Shown here: one piece after another, positions 11,393-21,699 of the stretch | Layout: each line of letters begins with the position of its first letter | Position numbering within the stretch: the stretch's first letter is position 1 | Assembly: GCA_949825065.1 (NCBI GenBank) | Contig: OX463863.1 | Coordinates: forward strand, 21,662,251-21,726,250 | DNA from: Odontocerum albicorne | Taxonomy: Eukaryota > Arthropoda > Insecta > Trichoptera > Odontoceridae | Reading direction: 5' to 3' | Length of the DNA stretch: 64,000 nt | Position numbers and translations under genes: made by a program | The notes under the pieces: generated by a model | The model's input: the letters and a program-made list of their open reading frames with translations, nothing else | Told to the model about the DNA's origin: nothing | The model's database searches: none

Positions 11393-11487
11393 CATGAGGG
11401 GACACACCATCAAACATGTCTATCATACATGAGGACACACATGATCAAACACGTCTATCATACATGAGGACACACACGATCAAACGG
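11393..11487. repeat. 35-base tandem repeat, about 2.7 copies
   Basis: The unit begins CATGAGGACACACATGATCA and ends CGTCTATCATA. The first copy has one extra G. Confidence 0.8.
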
Positions 11488-11883
11488 TGCGACTGCTCGA
11501 ACCACCGGCAAGTTGGTTCGACACATAGAATGATAGATACCACAGTATAGATACCATCCCAACTGCCTAGAGGAGAGTGGGAGAGGGGATAATGGATGTT
11601 CTATAGTATTATCCCTATTCTCAACTTTAAAAGATGCGCATTATGTATCCATATAAGATAGTCGAATTGTAAAAGAATTTCAGCCTCGAAAGCGTAAACG
11701 GTGTTGCCATTGCAGTCACAGTTATTCTAACATTACTCGTCTCTAATGAAGAGCCAATATCATAATATGGGCGAAGCCTATTTCCACTTCAACTAATATA
11801 CTATACTATCGGGGCAAGTGACACAGTGACCGTTACAAGTACAATTTATTACGAGATGTGATCGAGTGTTGTATTGTATATTT

Positions 11884-11999
11884 GAAGAAGCTGCGGGTAA
11901 CGCTGCAACTGTGAAGAAGCTGCGGGTAACGCTGTAACTGTGAAGAAGCTGCGGGTAATGCTGTAACTGTGAAGAAGCTGCGGGTAATGCTGTAACTGT
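11884..11999. repeat. 29-base minisatellite, 4 copies
   Basis: The unit is GAAGAAGCTGCGGGTAACGC followed by TGTAACTGT. The four copies differ at two positions. Confidence 0.93.
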
Positions 12000-12553
12000 G
12001 AACGGCGACCGCTGCTGCGCCATGATAGAGGTTTACTTTAACTGATAAATACCTGTTTCTTTCCTGTTTCTGTTTCTTTTCATTTGTTATTTTTTTAATT
12101 CCATTCTTTTAAATTGTTCATTCCTTTCTTTTAAATTGTAAATTTCTTTCTTTTAAATTGTAAAATTCTAATTCTATTGTACATTAAATAACTTTTTGGT
12201 ATATAATCTTTTATCACTAACACCCACACCTCATTACTTTATATAATAAATATTATATGTAAATTTTCATACTGCTCTGTTTAAAATAATTCAAAACAAA
12301 AAGTAAGACAACTCCCACTAAAGGGGATTCCCAATCCAAGTTATCTCAGAAGAAGTGTCTATCTCTGTGTCTGTGTCTATATCTATGCCAACAGGTCAAC
12401 TTAATATGAGTAACAATGTTCAAACAAACTAACAATAGTTGAAATATCTTGAAAGAGCTCGCGATTGTGTGGCTGCAAGAGACTGGAATGATATTCCAGA
12501 AACAATCGGAAGGTTCCAATATTCTATTTGAAGATGAACCGACGTAAGGCTGG

Positions 12554-12720
12554 GTGGAGATCCCTCTGGAAATTATTGACTCGGTTATCATCGCGGTACC
12601 TCGAAATGCGATCCGCGGATTGATCCAGATGACCACTATTACGGATTACAACAGGGACAAGTTTGAAGATAAAAAGTTTACTGTTGAAGCTCTCGTGGCC
12701 AAAGAAAAATCAACGAGTCC
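12554..12720 (+). other. Possible remnant of a coding exon next to the 37-base array
   Basis: The plus strand is open with an amino-acid mix that looks coding (EIPLEIIDSVIIAVPRNAIR, then DYNRDKFEDKKFTVEALVAK). The frame runs into the first unit of the minisatellite and stops there. I recognise no family and see no convincing splice pair, although an acceptor-like TTTTCCTACAG follows the array near 13943. It could equally be a transposon fragment. Confidence 0.2.
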
Positions 12721-13904
12721 GATAGATTGGGTACACCTACGGGGAGCCGAGGGCCCTGATAGATTGGGTACACCCACGGGGAGCCGAGGGCCCTGATAGA
12801 TTGGGTACACCCACGGGGAGCCGAGGGCCCTGATAGATTGGGTACACCCACGGGGAGCCGAGGGCCCTGATAGATTGGGTACACCCACGGGGAGCCGAGG
12901 GCCCTGATAGATTGGGTACACCCACGGGGAGCCGAGGGCCCTGATAGATTGGGTACACCCACGGGGAGCCGAGGGCCCTGATAGATTGGGTACACCCACG
13001 GGGAGCCGAGGGCCCTGATAGATTGGGTACACCCACGGGGAGCCGAGGGCCCTGATAGATTGGGTACACCCACGGGGAGCCGAGGGCCCTGATAGATTGG
13101 GTACACCCACGGGGAGCCGAGGGCCCTGATAGATTGGGTACACCCACGGGGAGCCGAGGGCCCTGATAGATTGGGTACACCCACGGGGAGCCGAGGGCCC
13201 TGATAGATTAGGTACACCCACGGGGAGCCGAGGGCCCTGATAGATTAGGTACACCCACGGGGAGCCGAGGGCCCTGATAGATTAGGTACACCCACGGGGA
13301 GCCGAGGGCCCTGATAGATTGGGTACACCCACGGGGAGCCGAGGGCCCTGATAGATTAGGTACACCCACGGGGAGCCGAGGGCCCTGATAGATTGGGTAC
13401 ACCCACGGGGAGCCGAGGGCCCTGATAGATTGGGTACACCCACGGGGAGCCGAGGGCCCTGATAGATTGGGTACACCCACGGGGAGCCGAGGGCCCTGAT
13501 AGATTGGGTACACCCACGGGGAGCCGAGGGCCCTGATAGATTGGGTACACCCACGGGGAGCCGAGGGCCCTGATAGATTGGGTACACCCACGGGGAGCCG
13601 AGGGCCCTGATAGATTGGGTACACCCACGGGGAGCCGAGGGCCCTGATAGATTGGGTACACCCACGGGGAGCCGAGGGCCCTGATAGATTGGGTACACCC
13701 ACGGGGAGCCGAGGGCCCTGATAGATTGGGTACACCCACGGGGAGCCGAGGGCCCTGATAGATTGGGTACACCCACGGGGAGCCGAGGGCCCTGATAGAT
13801 TAGGTACACCCACGGGGAGCCGAGGGCCCTGATAGATTAGGTACACCCACGGGGAGCCGAGGGCCCTGATAGATTGGGTACACCCACGGGGAGCCGAGGG
13901 CCCT
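12721..13904. repeat. 37-base minisatellite, exactly 32 copies
   Basis: The unit is GATAGATTGGGTACACCCAC followed by GGGGAGCCGAGGGCCCT. All 32 copies are exactly 37 bases (1184 bases in total). The first copy has CCTAC instead of CCCAC. Copies 14, 15, 16, 18, 30 and 31 have ATTAGG instead of ATTGGG; otherwise the array is uniform, implying recent expansion. It is GC-rich in an AT-rich setting. The minus strand has no stop in any of three frames, so long frames of 138-237 codons appear by chance of composition. They encode a 37-residue cycle that includes all three frames of the unit. Confidence 0.98.
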
Positions 13905-14229
13905 GATGCGAGGAAAAACATTAAATATCCATTTTCCTACAGAGGATGATGGCCATCAATGTTGCCAAATAGACAACTGGAACTCTAGGCTTTCTCTTTG
14001 GTACCAACTATAACGACATTATTTCTTATCAAGAAACTGTGTATGATTTTTATTTCGGATTTACGAAAGGGTTCCAATCATGTCGACCAACTCACCCTCT
14101 TGACAAGACATAACAGCTGACAAATTAAAAATTTCTGTACATTCTCAAATCATCAATAAACAAACTTAAAAAATGCGCACAAAAAAGGTTTTTTTTTTTT
14201 ATTAAGTCTGAAAAAACGCCCAAAATTCA

Positions 14230-14398
14230 CGCCTCTAGAGTAGAATACTCCCTTAATGTGGACATGCCTCTAGAGTAGAATACCCACTTGATGTGGACAC
14301 GCCTCTAGAGTAGAATACCCACTTAATGTGGACACGCCTCTAGAGTAGAATACCCCCTTAATGTGGACACGCCTCTAGAGTAGAATACCCCCTTAAGG
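14230..14398. repeat. 35-base minisatellite, about 4.8 copies
   Basis: The unit is CGCCTCTAGAGTAGAATACC followed by CACTTAATGTGGACA. A single related unit (TCTAGAGTAGAATAGCC, then CCCTTAAGTG) occurs alone near 40970, so the unit may come from an interspersed element. Confidence 0.93.
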
Positions 14399-14770
14399 CA
14401 GAGGGATTCAATGTTTATCTGCACATTCCATTTGTGTTGCGCATTAATCCTTGGATTCCTTGGATGTGGTCTACACACTCAGAGACACACAGCGCATAAT
14501 GAAACCCGTGTATTGTAAAAGGAACCATTGCACGTTATGTGAAATACAAAAGGTAATCTTTTACATATTTCCAAATATTGTATCATATATATTATTTAGT
14601 TAAAAAAGATTTATATAAATTGTTACTAAATGGATGGCCATTACCAGGCACCGTACAAAATGAAGGATCAGTACTGGATGTCGTTGCGTCGCCACCGGAG
14701 ATGATCAGATGCAAAGCGACAGACGGAGGTTTCACTGTATCACATAATCAAGTTCATAAAACACAATGTA

Positions 14771-15118
14771 CAGTCAAACCTCGGGTCACCAATAAATCGG
14801 CTTACAAACAAATGTTGACTCGACCTGCGTACAATGCCTCGGCTCACGAATTAGTCGTAACGGCGCATTACGCAATTACGCATTAGTTGATTGTTCTCAG
14901 GTGCGCGCGTTGTGAACATTGTTTATCATCGCATTCGTTGTTCTTGATACAATTTTTTTTTGCTTTTTATATATATGATAAACAGTATATATAAAATATA
15001 TTTTGCATTAAATTAACCCTCATTATGGCTCCCGAGAAAATAAATTTCGGTTTGCGAACAATTCGACTCGCGAACGGAATCAAAGAACAAATTAAGTTCG
15101 TAACCCGAGGTACCACTG
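14771..15118. mobile_element. pogo/Tigger-like MITE
   Basis: This 348-base element has ends CAGTCAAACCTCGGGT (left) and CAGTGGTACCTCGGGT (right, reverse strand), followed by diverged ATTCG/GTTCG-rich subterminal sequence. TA duplications lie at 14769-14770 and 15119-15120. CAGT...ACCTCGG ends with TA duplication are typical of pogo/Tigger elements. It has no transposase. It lies in the intron directly after the exon 15134-15503, its end only 14 bases past the GT of the splice donor. Confidence 0.82.
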
Positions 15119-15133
15119 TATTTTGAAACTTAC

Positions 15134-15503
15134 TAGTTCCTGCTGCACTGTAGCTAACTTCATTTCCATGACTCGGTTCGCTTTCCCGAAGACACTCTTT
15201 CTTAACATCTGCTTCTTGTACATCCACTCCTTCTGATAATCCCTTCTCGTCCAAATCCAAAACCTCCACTTTGACAGGGACCTCAGCGTATGAAGGGTGC
15301 GTAGAGTGTTCTCCATATTGAGAGGGAGCCACCAATCCAGAATGGTCTCGCTCCGAGTGTTCCAGTTTGACGGGGAACTCGCAATACGGGGGATCGGACA
15401 TTTGGTATTGGCCGTGATTTAGTATTTGATCCGGAACGAACATTTCACTTTTGACCGGAATATCAAACATCCCGAGATGGAAGCTGCTCCCGTCAGCGGC
15501 CAT
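15134..15503 (-). CDS. Zinc-finger-family 5' exon with four psi-K-x-E motifs (candidate gene A exon 1)
   Basis: The exon runs from ATG 15503 (MAADGSSFHLGMF) to the donor ACTA|GTAAGT after 15134, phase 1. It encodes 123 residues, acidic, with IPVKSE, FPVKLE, VPVKVE and ADVKKEC, each a psi-K-x-E match. The block VDVQEADVKKECLRES is shared with the exon at 7546-7800 and resembles blocks at 62035-62179 and 31193-31451. Joined to 7546-7800 and 6050-7269, the frame stays open and would give a protein of 614 residues. The joining is inferred from strand, phase and lack of another partner. The intron would be 7.3 kb and contain the piggyBac relic, the gap and three minisatellites. No zinc finger is in the exon itself. 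Confidence 0.72.
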
Positions 15504-15750
15504 GGCTCTTCACATTTATCCTTTTATGTTAATACTATATCCCTCCAAGATGATGAGATGAACCCTGAAAGTCATTTTATTTAATCAGACAGAGATTACA
15601 CAGGGTGACAATGTATCAAGTGGCGTGTGCACCTTTAGGAAGCACTTCAAGACAACCCTTTTTGGGAGGTCTATCAGAATGTATGATTACATATGAACAC
15701 TACACTCCACCTAAAGCCGAATGTGTTGCTATCACATATCGGACGATCTA

Positions 15751-16295
15751 TACTTCAGAAAATGTAGGATGGGTCCTATGACAATTGACAAATTTGTCCC
15801 GATACAACCTTGTAACGACATTCAGTAATTTTAATTATTTTATCAACTTTAATATGAGCCTCGATTCTAATAAATAGCAAGTTATTTAGGTAAATACATT
15901 ACATAAAACTAACAATAATGACATATTAATACGCCTTGTTACAAATTAGCAAAAATATGGCAGTTTGCTAAAATCAAATAATATTTGTTAGTCCGCATTG
16001 GCTAGGGACGGGGTATACGATTATTGGATTTTCGATTTTTTCAAACCTAAAATGAAATGTTCGTAATTAGTATTGATTCATAGTGGATCTTGGCATATTT
16101 AATGATAGATACAAATCATACAATACATTAGAAAGTCAGTATATGAAAATTAGGAATTAAAACGTCAGTTTCGAGAAAAACAATGTTTCGATTTATAAAA
16201 AAACGATTCGATTTGTAAAAAAACCGATTTTACCCCATCCCTTTGAGACATGACGTTTAAAACGTCGCAAGACCCATCCTAGAATTTCTGAAGTG
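15751..16295. mobile_element. TA-flanked MITE, copy 1 of 3
   Basis: This 545-base copy has inverted ends TACTTCAGAAAATGTAGGAT and CACTTCAGAAATTCTAGGAT, TA duplication at 15749-15750 and 16296-16297, and the internal motifs ATGTCTCAAAGGGATGGGGT and AAATCGAATCG (reverse strand). Related copies are at 35103-35661 and 59834-60376. No coding capacity. TA target and ends suggest a Tc1/mariner-type non-autonomous element. Confidence 0.88.
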
Positions 16296-16299
16296 TAGA

Positions 16300-17600
16300 A
16301 AGGATTGTTTTTATTTTTCCAACGGTAAGTTTTCTTACAAAATATGTTTTTCTAAATATAAGCAGATGTTGCGCAGTACTCGATCGAATGGCCGCAGTTA
16401 TCACCAGTCACCGAGTCAGAGCAGTGCGCCCTCGAGCAGTCTGCTCCCTATAGACAGCGTTCTACATATATGTTATTTAGTCCCTGCATCATACTGGGCT
16501 GGGCTGGGCTGGGTCGGGCTAGGCCGGGCTGGGCTAGGCCAGACTGGGCCCCTTTATTCTGTCAATGACTACGATATATAAGAAAGACAAGCGTTTCAAA
16601 ATTACGTCACGAATATAATTTTATTTTCTATAAGGGAAAAAAATGTGAAAAAATATCGAAATTATACCCGTTTTCACCAATGACTATACAATGTTTGCAC
16701 ACTTAACACTTCGGCATAGAATAAGTAACAATCTCATTGAAATGATAAGCGATCAATTGCAAGATCTCTTTCATTTTATACTGGTCTTGACCAAAACCGC
16801 AACGAGGAAACGCCCGCCCGGTCATCGTGAAATTTCTCATTTCAAATGTTCACCACTTACTTATTAGAATGCCAGACAATCATTTAATTATGCAGTCGAT
16901 ATAAAACGCTTTCGATGTTTTATGTGATAAGCATAGGAAATAAATTATAATTACGAGGAATATTCCTTTATACTAAGGCCAATTTGGCTAACTGTCAGCC
17001 ATTTTGGCAATTATAAATTCACAGATATATAACCATAGACACGACTTCAAATCACAGACCGAGGAAAAATATAGTTAGGAAAGGCGATATCGATTTTAAA
17101 ATGATATCACAGTATGAAGCCAATTGACTATAGCACTGAGTGAATTAGGATTTAAAATATGCGTACATATATAATGAGAGAGGTCAGAGCGATAAAACGT
17201 TCCTTGCTTTCTAAATTTTTATCAATCTTCTGTCACTTACACATGATATTATTCAAAGAGAGAGAGAGACATGATATTTGTTAAAAAAAACATATTTATA
17301 CCTCGGCGTACTTTTTTCCCACTTTTCAACAATTGGTTTTAAGTTTACCTTCATCCTTAATGACTTCATTTGGAAAACTGTCTTAAAGTAAATATTATTT
17401 TAAAAGCACACAATTCTAGCGCATTTAGTTTTTAAATTTATCTGGCTCGTATCAATTTTGCAACACATTTTCAACTAAATGTTTTTAATACTTATGTAAA
17501 GTATATGTTTTTTAGTGCCTAATCCATTTTCTATCATATATCGATTCCCTCTTCAATACATTTCAAATACAGTTATCTTTAATTTAAAAATATTTATAAC
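16300..17600. other. No recognisable gene
   Basis: AT-rich. A short CTGGG/CCGGG-rich patch lies at 16496-16545 (repeats of GGGCT). A 71-codon frame over this patch is a composition artefact. A GA run lies near 17260. Confidence 0.5.
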
Positions 17601-17603
17601 TTG

Positions 17604-17935
17604 AAGGGTTTTTCAAATTGAGCGGTTTTTTAAATCTATTTTTTTAATTCTTGAATAAAACATACAATTTGCTTTGATTTAAAAAAAATTACAAAAACCT
17701 ATATCCGCCAAATGTCCATTTCTTGCAGCTCCACAGGTGTCCACTCTTTTGTCAAAAATTTCGATGACATTTTGGCATAATTGCGGTTCTAACTCACCGA
17801 TACCGCGAATAATTTCGTCCTTCAGCTCAGGAATTAATCGGAGGTAATTTTTATAGACCTGGCTTTTCACATAACCCCAGAGAAAATAGTCCAACGGTGT
17901 CAGATCACATGATCTTCGCTACAGTCTATTCACGA
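17604..17935 (-). mobile_element. DDE transposase C-terminal fragment of an IS630/mariner-related element
   Basis: The minus strand reads SCDLTPLDYFLWGYVKSQVY (the third catalytic Asp region), then ELKDEIIRGIGELEPQL and FDKRVDTCGAARNGHLADI, the usual end of this transposase family. The right part is missing, so it is truncated on its 5' side. The terminal sequence AAGGGTTTTTCAAATTGAG at 17604 matches the end of a related deleted copy at 44850-45375. Confidence 0.75.
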
Positions 17936-18296
17936 ATTTTCTAAAATGGCACATATTAACCACACTCAAATCCGTTAAAATCATTTTACAATCTCGCTAG
18001 TGTTTGAAAAAACTATTGAACATGAAAATGGCTTTTTTTATTTTTCCTTCGATATCGGATAATCAAGCCTAACTAGTTTGTAGTCTAGAATTTTCTGTAG
18101 GATAAGGACGATTTATCTGTGGTCAAATTATCAGTGCTCGGGTTATCTGTGGTTATTGGTTTATAAATGTTTTTATTTGCGGTTTTGTATAATCGCTGTT
18201 TGCGATGTTAATAACACTAACGTTAATTCCTCCATACACAGTGTTTCAAAAATGTATACACACTTCGAATGATTCTGAATTTATGAAGGTATATCT

Positions 18297-18448
18297 AATA
18301 TCTGTACCCTAGAGGATAAACCACGGAAGTCACTTTGCACCCTAGAGGATAAACGTCATATAAGTCACATGAATTGTATGATGCAACGTCGTTTATCCTC
18401 TAGGGTAAAATGTGACTCCCGTAGTTTATCCTCTAGGGTACAGATATT
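18297..18448. repeat. Foldback (inverted repeat) with internal direct repeat
   Basis: Arms 18297-18355 and 18390-18448 are reverse complements with few mismatches (AATATCTGTACCCTAGAGGA at the outside). Each arm carries the word CCCTAGAGGATAAAC twice. It is non-coding and likely a foldback MITE. Confidence 0.9.
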
Positions 18449-18555
18449 AAACTTAAAATTAAAGAAGGCAGACATAAAACCTTTTTGAAATGAAACTTCT
18501 ATTGGCGCAGTAGAGCAAATTGGCCTGAACGTCACGAAAAGTCAAACGGTGGATT

Positions 18556-19000
18556 ATATTATTATTAAATGTTTTATTTATTAATAAATTATTATTATTT
18601 TAATATAAATAATTATTTATTATTAATAATAATTAATATTATTAAGTGTATTATATCATTATTAAAATTATTATTTATTCAAATAAAAAAATATATGTCT
18701 TTTGTTACATATTATTTTTATATTAAATTATTTTATTTAATATTTAATTTATATTTAATACATAATTATAATAATATAATATATGTTATTATAATATTAA
18801 TAATTATATTATAATTAATTATAATATAATTCATTAATAATATAATAATGTTAATAAATAAATAATTAAATTAATAATTTATAAAAATATTAATAAATTT
18901 AATATTAAAAAATATACATTTACTATTATTATGTGTATTATATTATTATTAAAATTATAATTAAAAATTAAAAAAATAATATTTTTTTATTTAATTAAAT
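18556..19000. repeat. AT-rich simple sequence
   Basis: Almost only A and T, dominated by ATT/AAT/TAA patterns. An 81-codon frame here is a composition artefact. Confidence 0.9.
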
Positions 19001-19004
19001 AAGA

Positions 19005-19150
19005 TTTTCTTGAATTAAATCCCACATAACCATTTTCTAATCCTAAAAAAAATTTTAATCGTTAACAAATGGAAAAAAAGCAATGTATAAAATCAACTTT
19101 TCCTAGGAGCTAAGAAGTTTCACTTCTACCGCGGGAGAGTCTCAAGCAAC
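19005..19150. repeat. Dispersed repeat, copy 1 of 2
   Basis: Shares TTGAATTAAATCCCACATAA, CAATGTATAAAAT, ACTTTTCCTAGGAGCTAAGA and AGTTTCACTTCTACC with 32890-33035. In both places it follows an AT-rich ATT/AAT tract, so the tract is probably part of the element. Class unknown. Confidence 0.8.
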
Positions 19151-19298
19151 TGTTTTTTTTTTTTAATTTTCTTAAGTGCTCCAGTTGATGGTCGTTCTGT
19201 TCCGTGCACTGCTGATAACGTGGAATCGCAAACATCACGAATCATTTTGTTACATTCTCTTTCAATTCATTTAATGTTGCCGGTTATGTGCCATAAAC

Positions 19299-19859
19299 TT
19301 AATAATAATATGATGAGTCCCCATAAAAAAGTCCATTGACGTGAGGTGTATTCAATGCTACCTCTACCTTGACGTGAGGTGTATTCAATGCTACCTCTAC
19401 ATTGACGTGAGGTGTATTCAATGCTACCTCTACATTGACGTGAGGTGTATTCAATGCTACCTCTACCTTGACGTGAGGTGTATTCAATGCTACCTCTACA
19501 TTGACGTGAGGTGTATTCAATGCTACCTCTACATTGACGTGAGGTGTATTCAATGCTACCTCTACCTTGACGTGAGGTGTATTCAATGCTACCTCTACCT
19601 TGACGTGAGGTGTATTCAATGCTACCTCTACATTGACGTGAGGTGTATTCAATGCTACCTCTACATTGACGTGAGGTGTATTCAATGCTACCTCTACCTT
19701 GACGTGAGGTGTATTCAATGCTACCTCTACATTGACGTGAGGTGTATTCAATGCTACCTCTACATTGACGTGAGGTGTATTCAATGCTACCTCTACCTTG
19801 ACGTGAGGTGTATTCAATGCTTCCTCTACATCCAATCCATCCGTTCGGCAAATTTCCAT
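19299..19859 (-). CDS. Possible zinc-finger-family 5' exon expanded by a coding minisatellite
   Basis: A strong acceptor (CCCCCTCCCCCCTCCACTACAG) ends at 19883. Twenty-three bases later ATG 19859 opens a frame of 186 residues: MEICRTDGLDVEEALNTPH, then fifteen 11-residue repeats of the form V-K/N-V-E-V-A-L-N-T-P-H, ending at TAA 19299-19301. VKVE is a psi-K-x-E motif; the alternative VNVE copies lack the lysine. The layout (acceptor, short leader, ATG, acidic psi-K-x-E segment) resembles the 5' exons at 62035 and 15134. No good splice donor is visible after the repeats, although GAG|GTAGCA occurs in every unit. The alternative is a non-coding minisatellite: a 271-codon frame (19267-20082) overlaps it in another phase, and the opposite strand is also open. 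Confidence is therefore low. Confidence 0.3.
   Translation of the reverse strand: MEICRTDGLDVEEALNTPHVKVEVALNTPHVNVEVALNTPHVNVEVALNTPHVKVEVALNTPHVNVEVALNTPHVNVEVALNTPHVKVEVALNTPHVKVEVALNTPHVNVEVALNTPHVNVEVALNTPHVKVEVALNTPHVNVEVALNTPHVNVEVALNTPHVKVEVALNTPHVNGLFYGDSSYYY
19336..19830. repeat. 33-base minisatellite, 15 copies with higher-order duplication
   Basis: The unit is TTGACGTGAGGTGTATTCAA followed by TGCTACCTCTACM, where M is C or A. The order of M in copies 1-14 is C-A-A-C-A-A-C then C-A-A-C-A-A-C, showing duplication of a seven-unit (231-base) block. Copy 15 has TTCCTC. The unit is a multiple of three and has no stop in several frames of both strands. Confidence 0.97.
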
Positions 19860-20489
19860 CAAAATAGACCCTCACATCACAACTGTAGTGGAGGGGGGAG
19901 GGGGTGAAACAAACGTCTTCCTCATCCCTATGCGCTATGACAAATTCCTGCAATAAGTTCGAATCAACGGCACAGTGGAAAAGTGTGCATACATTTTTTG
20001 GGACACCTATGTATAGGAATTTATCGCACATTTTCAAATTGATATTGAAATGGTCATACAATTGAAGTATTTCTTCAAACATGAATCGAAACTTGTAAAA
20101 TAATTCCCAGTAATTGTAACGTGATTGCTGATGGATTGACAGAATGTACGACTAAGATGCGATGCAACTAGACAGGGATCCGAGAATATCCAAGAACGTC
20201 CGTTCTGCATATTCTGCATTCAGATTTATATTCCATGCTGATCAATTTAGCGGACTTAATCCACTTTTCAAGTAGCAATATTGCTTCAAGTGATGTTTAC
20301 GTTAGGTCAGTAAGACGTTAGTCAGTTTCCCTGAAACGAGACTTGTGTTCCAGCTTATTTTTTCCACGATTGAATATTTCTTCCTTAATACGACTACCAT
20401 CCTATTCTTGAATATAAAAACAAACAAAAATACAAATTATCAATAATTATGAAAGCCATAGACGAAGATACGTGAAAGCACTTTGTAAT

Positions 20490-20870
20490 TTGTTTTATCA
20501 TTATTTGTTCCTCTATATTACCCATTATTGTCACATGCCCAAACCATCTCACATTGCTCTTCATCTTACTCAATATATCAGCCCTAACTTCACATACGTA
20601 CCATCGTGCCATTTCCCTGTCGGGCTAGACAGAGAGAGCAGACCATCACACTTACCTATCTTAACACACACCCTTCGCCTCTTCTATGTCCATAAATCTT
20701 CTCATACAACTCCTACGATTTCTCTGACTTTCTACATTTCCTTCTTTCAATATATCATTCTCTCGATCCTACCACACTTTTCTCGATCTTCTTCCACTCA
20801 CATTTATTTCTTTAGTCTTTCATTCATTCGTTCCGCACGCCTAAACCGTCTCACAGTGATCTTCTTTATT
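20490..20870 (-). mobile_element. LINE 3' tail
   Basis: The minus strand contains RADILSKMKSNVRWFGHV near 20535-20590 and, near 20620-20840, remains of the DRxxW tail. It is the same LINE family as 9960-10365, but two tail pieces appear joined. Confidence 0.6.
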
Positions 20871-20871
20871 G

Positions 20872-21110
20872 TAATTTGTTTTATCAAACACTGTTTATTT
20901 CACTTTTTGTAATGGTATAACCCTACTAGTTTTGAGGCTTTCACCTCATCATCAGGGGAGCACAAACAATACTGTATGAGTGATGAGGTGTGCACCTTGA
21001 AACCGGTAGGGTTATACCGTTACAAAAAGTGGAATAAACAGTGTTTGATAAAACAAATGACAATGTCTTTAAACCTCCACAGTGTTAAGATTAGCCTTAA
21101 CTATTAATAG
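20872..21110. mobile_element. Penelope-like element tail, foldback copy
   Basis: Inverted arms carry CAGTGTTTGATAAAACAAAT, GTTATACC and GATGAGG as at 11040-11272. The two arms differ by several substitutions, so this is an older copy. CTCCACAGTGTTAAG flanks the right arm. Confidence 0.8.
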
Positions 21111-21359
21111 TATAATAGATCTTCTTTATCTGACTCGACACATCAACCTTAACTTCACATTCTCATCAACACATCAACCTTAACTAGTTTAAAGTCTCAG
21201 TTATAAACTAGTTTGTTTCACGATGCATTCCGATTCATCTCATCTTATTTATCATAAAGGGGGAAACATCACATGACGGGGTCTTTATCTAAATATCAAT
21301 AAAAAGATTGTTGGCCCAAATAATACTCTTCCAGCCTTTAAATAATATCGTCGCGAAAG

Positions 21360-21565
21360 GTGTTCACTTTTTGCCTGCTCAGGGGTGATCTGATGGACCC
21401 GGCCATCCTGGATAGCCTTAGTTTATATGTTCTGGATAATTATTTGAGGCGACGCACTCGCAGATTGTTTTATCAACCTACTGTAACGATGGTCGTTATC
21501 AATGTAGCGTGTGTCCTATTAGGACGTGCTGATGATTTTGATATCGACATCGCTCTCTTCGTTTT
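21360..21565 (+). mobile_element. Possible LINE C-terminal tail
   Basis: The plus strand reads YLRRRTRRLFYQPTVTMVVI, then GRADDFDIDIALF. This resembles the end of jockey/R1-type LINE ORFs (basic LR-RLFxxP and a final DIF-like motif), as at 31753-32050. The similarity is weak. Confidence 0.35.
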
Positions 21566-21699
21566 AGTTGATTCTGCGTTCTTTCTCGTTCAGGGTCATC
21601 AATATAGCGGATTGCTTATCTTTATAAGTCATGATGATCTTGATTTATATTCATATCGATATATAGACTCAGGAATGCGGATATGAAACGATAAGTGGA

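Noticed and set aside
12646..13921. Six long overlapping minus-strand open frames
   Set aside because: They are products of the stop-free 37-base unit, all reading the same cycle. No start context, domain or splice site supports a gene.
14578..14886. 102-codon plus-strand frame
   Set aside because: Half of it lies in the pogo/Tigger-like MITE. The rest has no recognised family, and splice signals are absent.
18569..18814. 81-codon hydrophobic frame
   Set aside because: Lies in nearly pure A/T sequence; composition alone explains it.
19341..19907. 188-codon plus-strand frame over the 33-base array
   Set aside because: A repeat artefact (DVRCIQCYLYI cycle).
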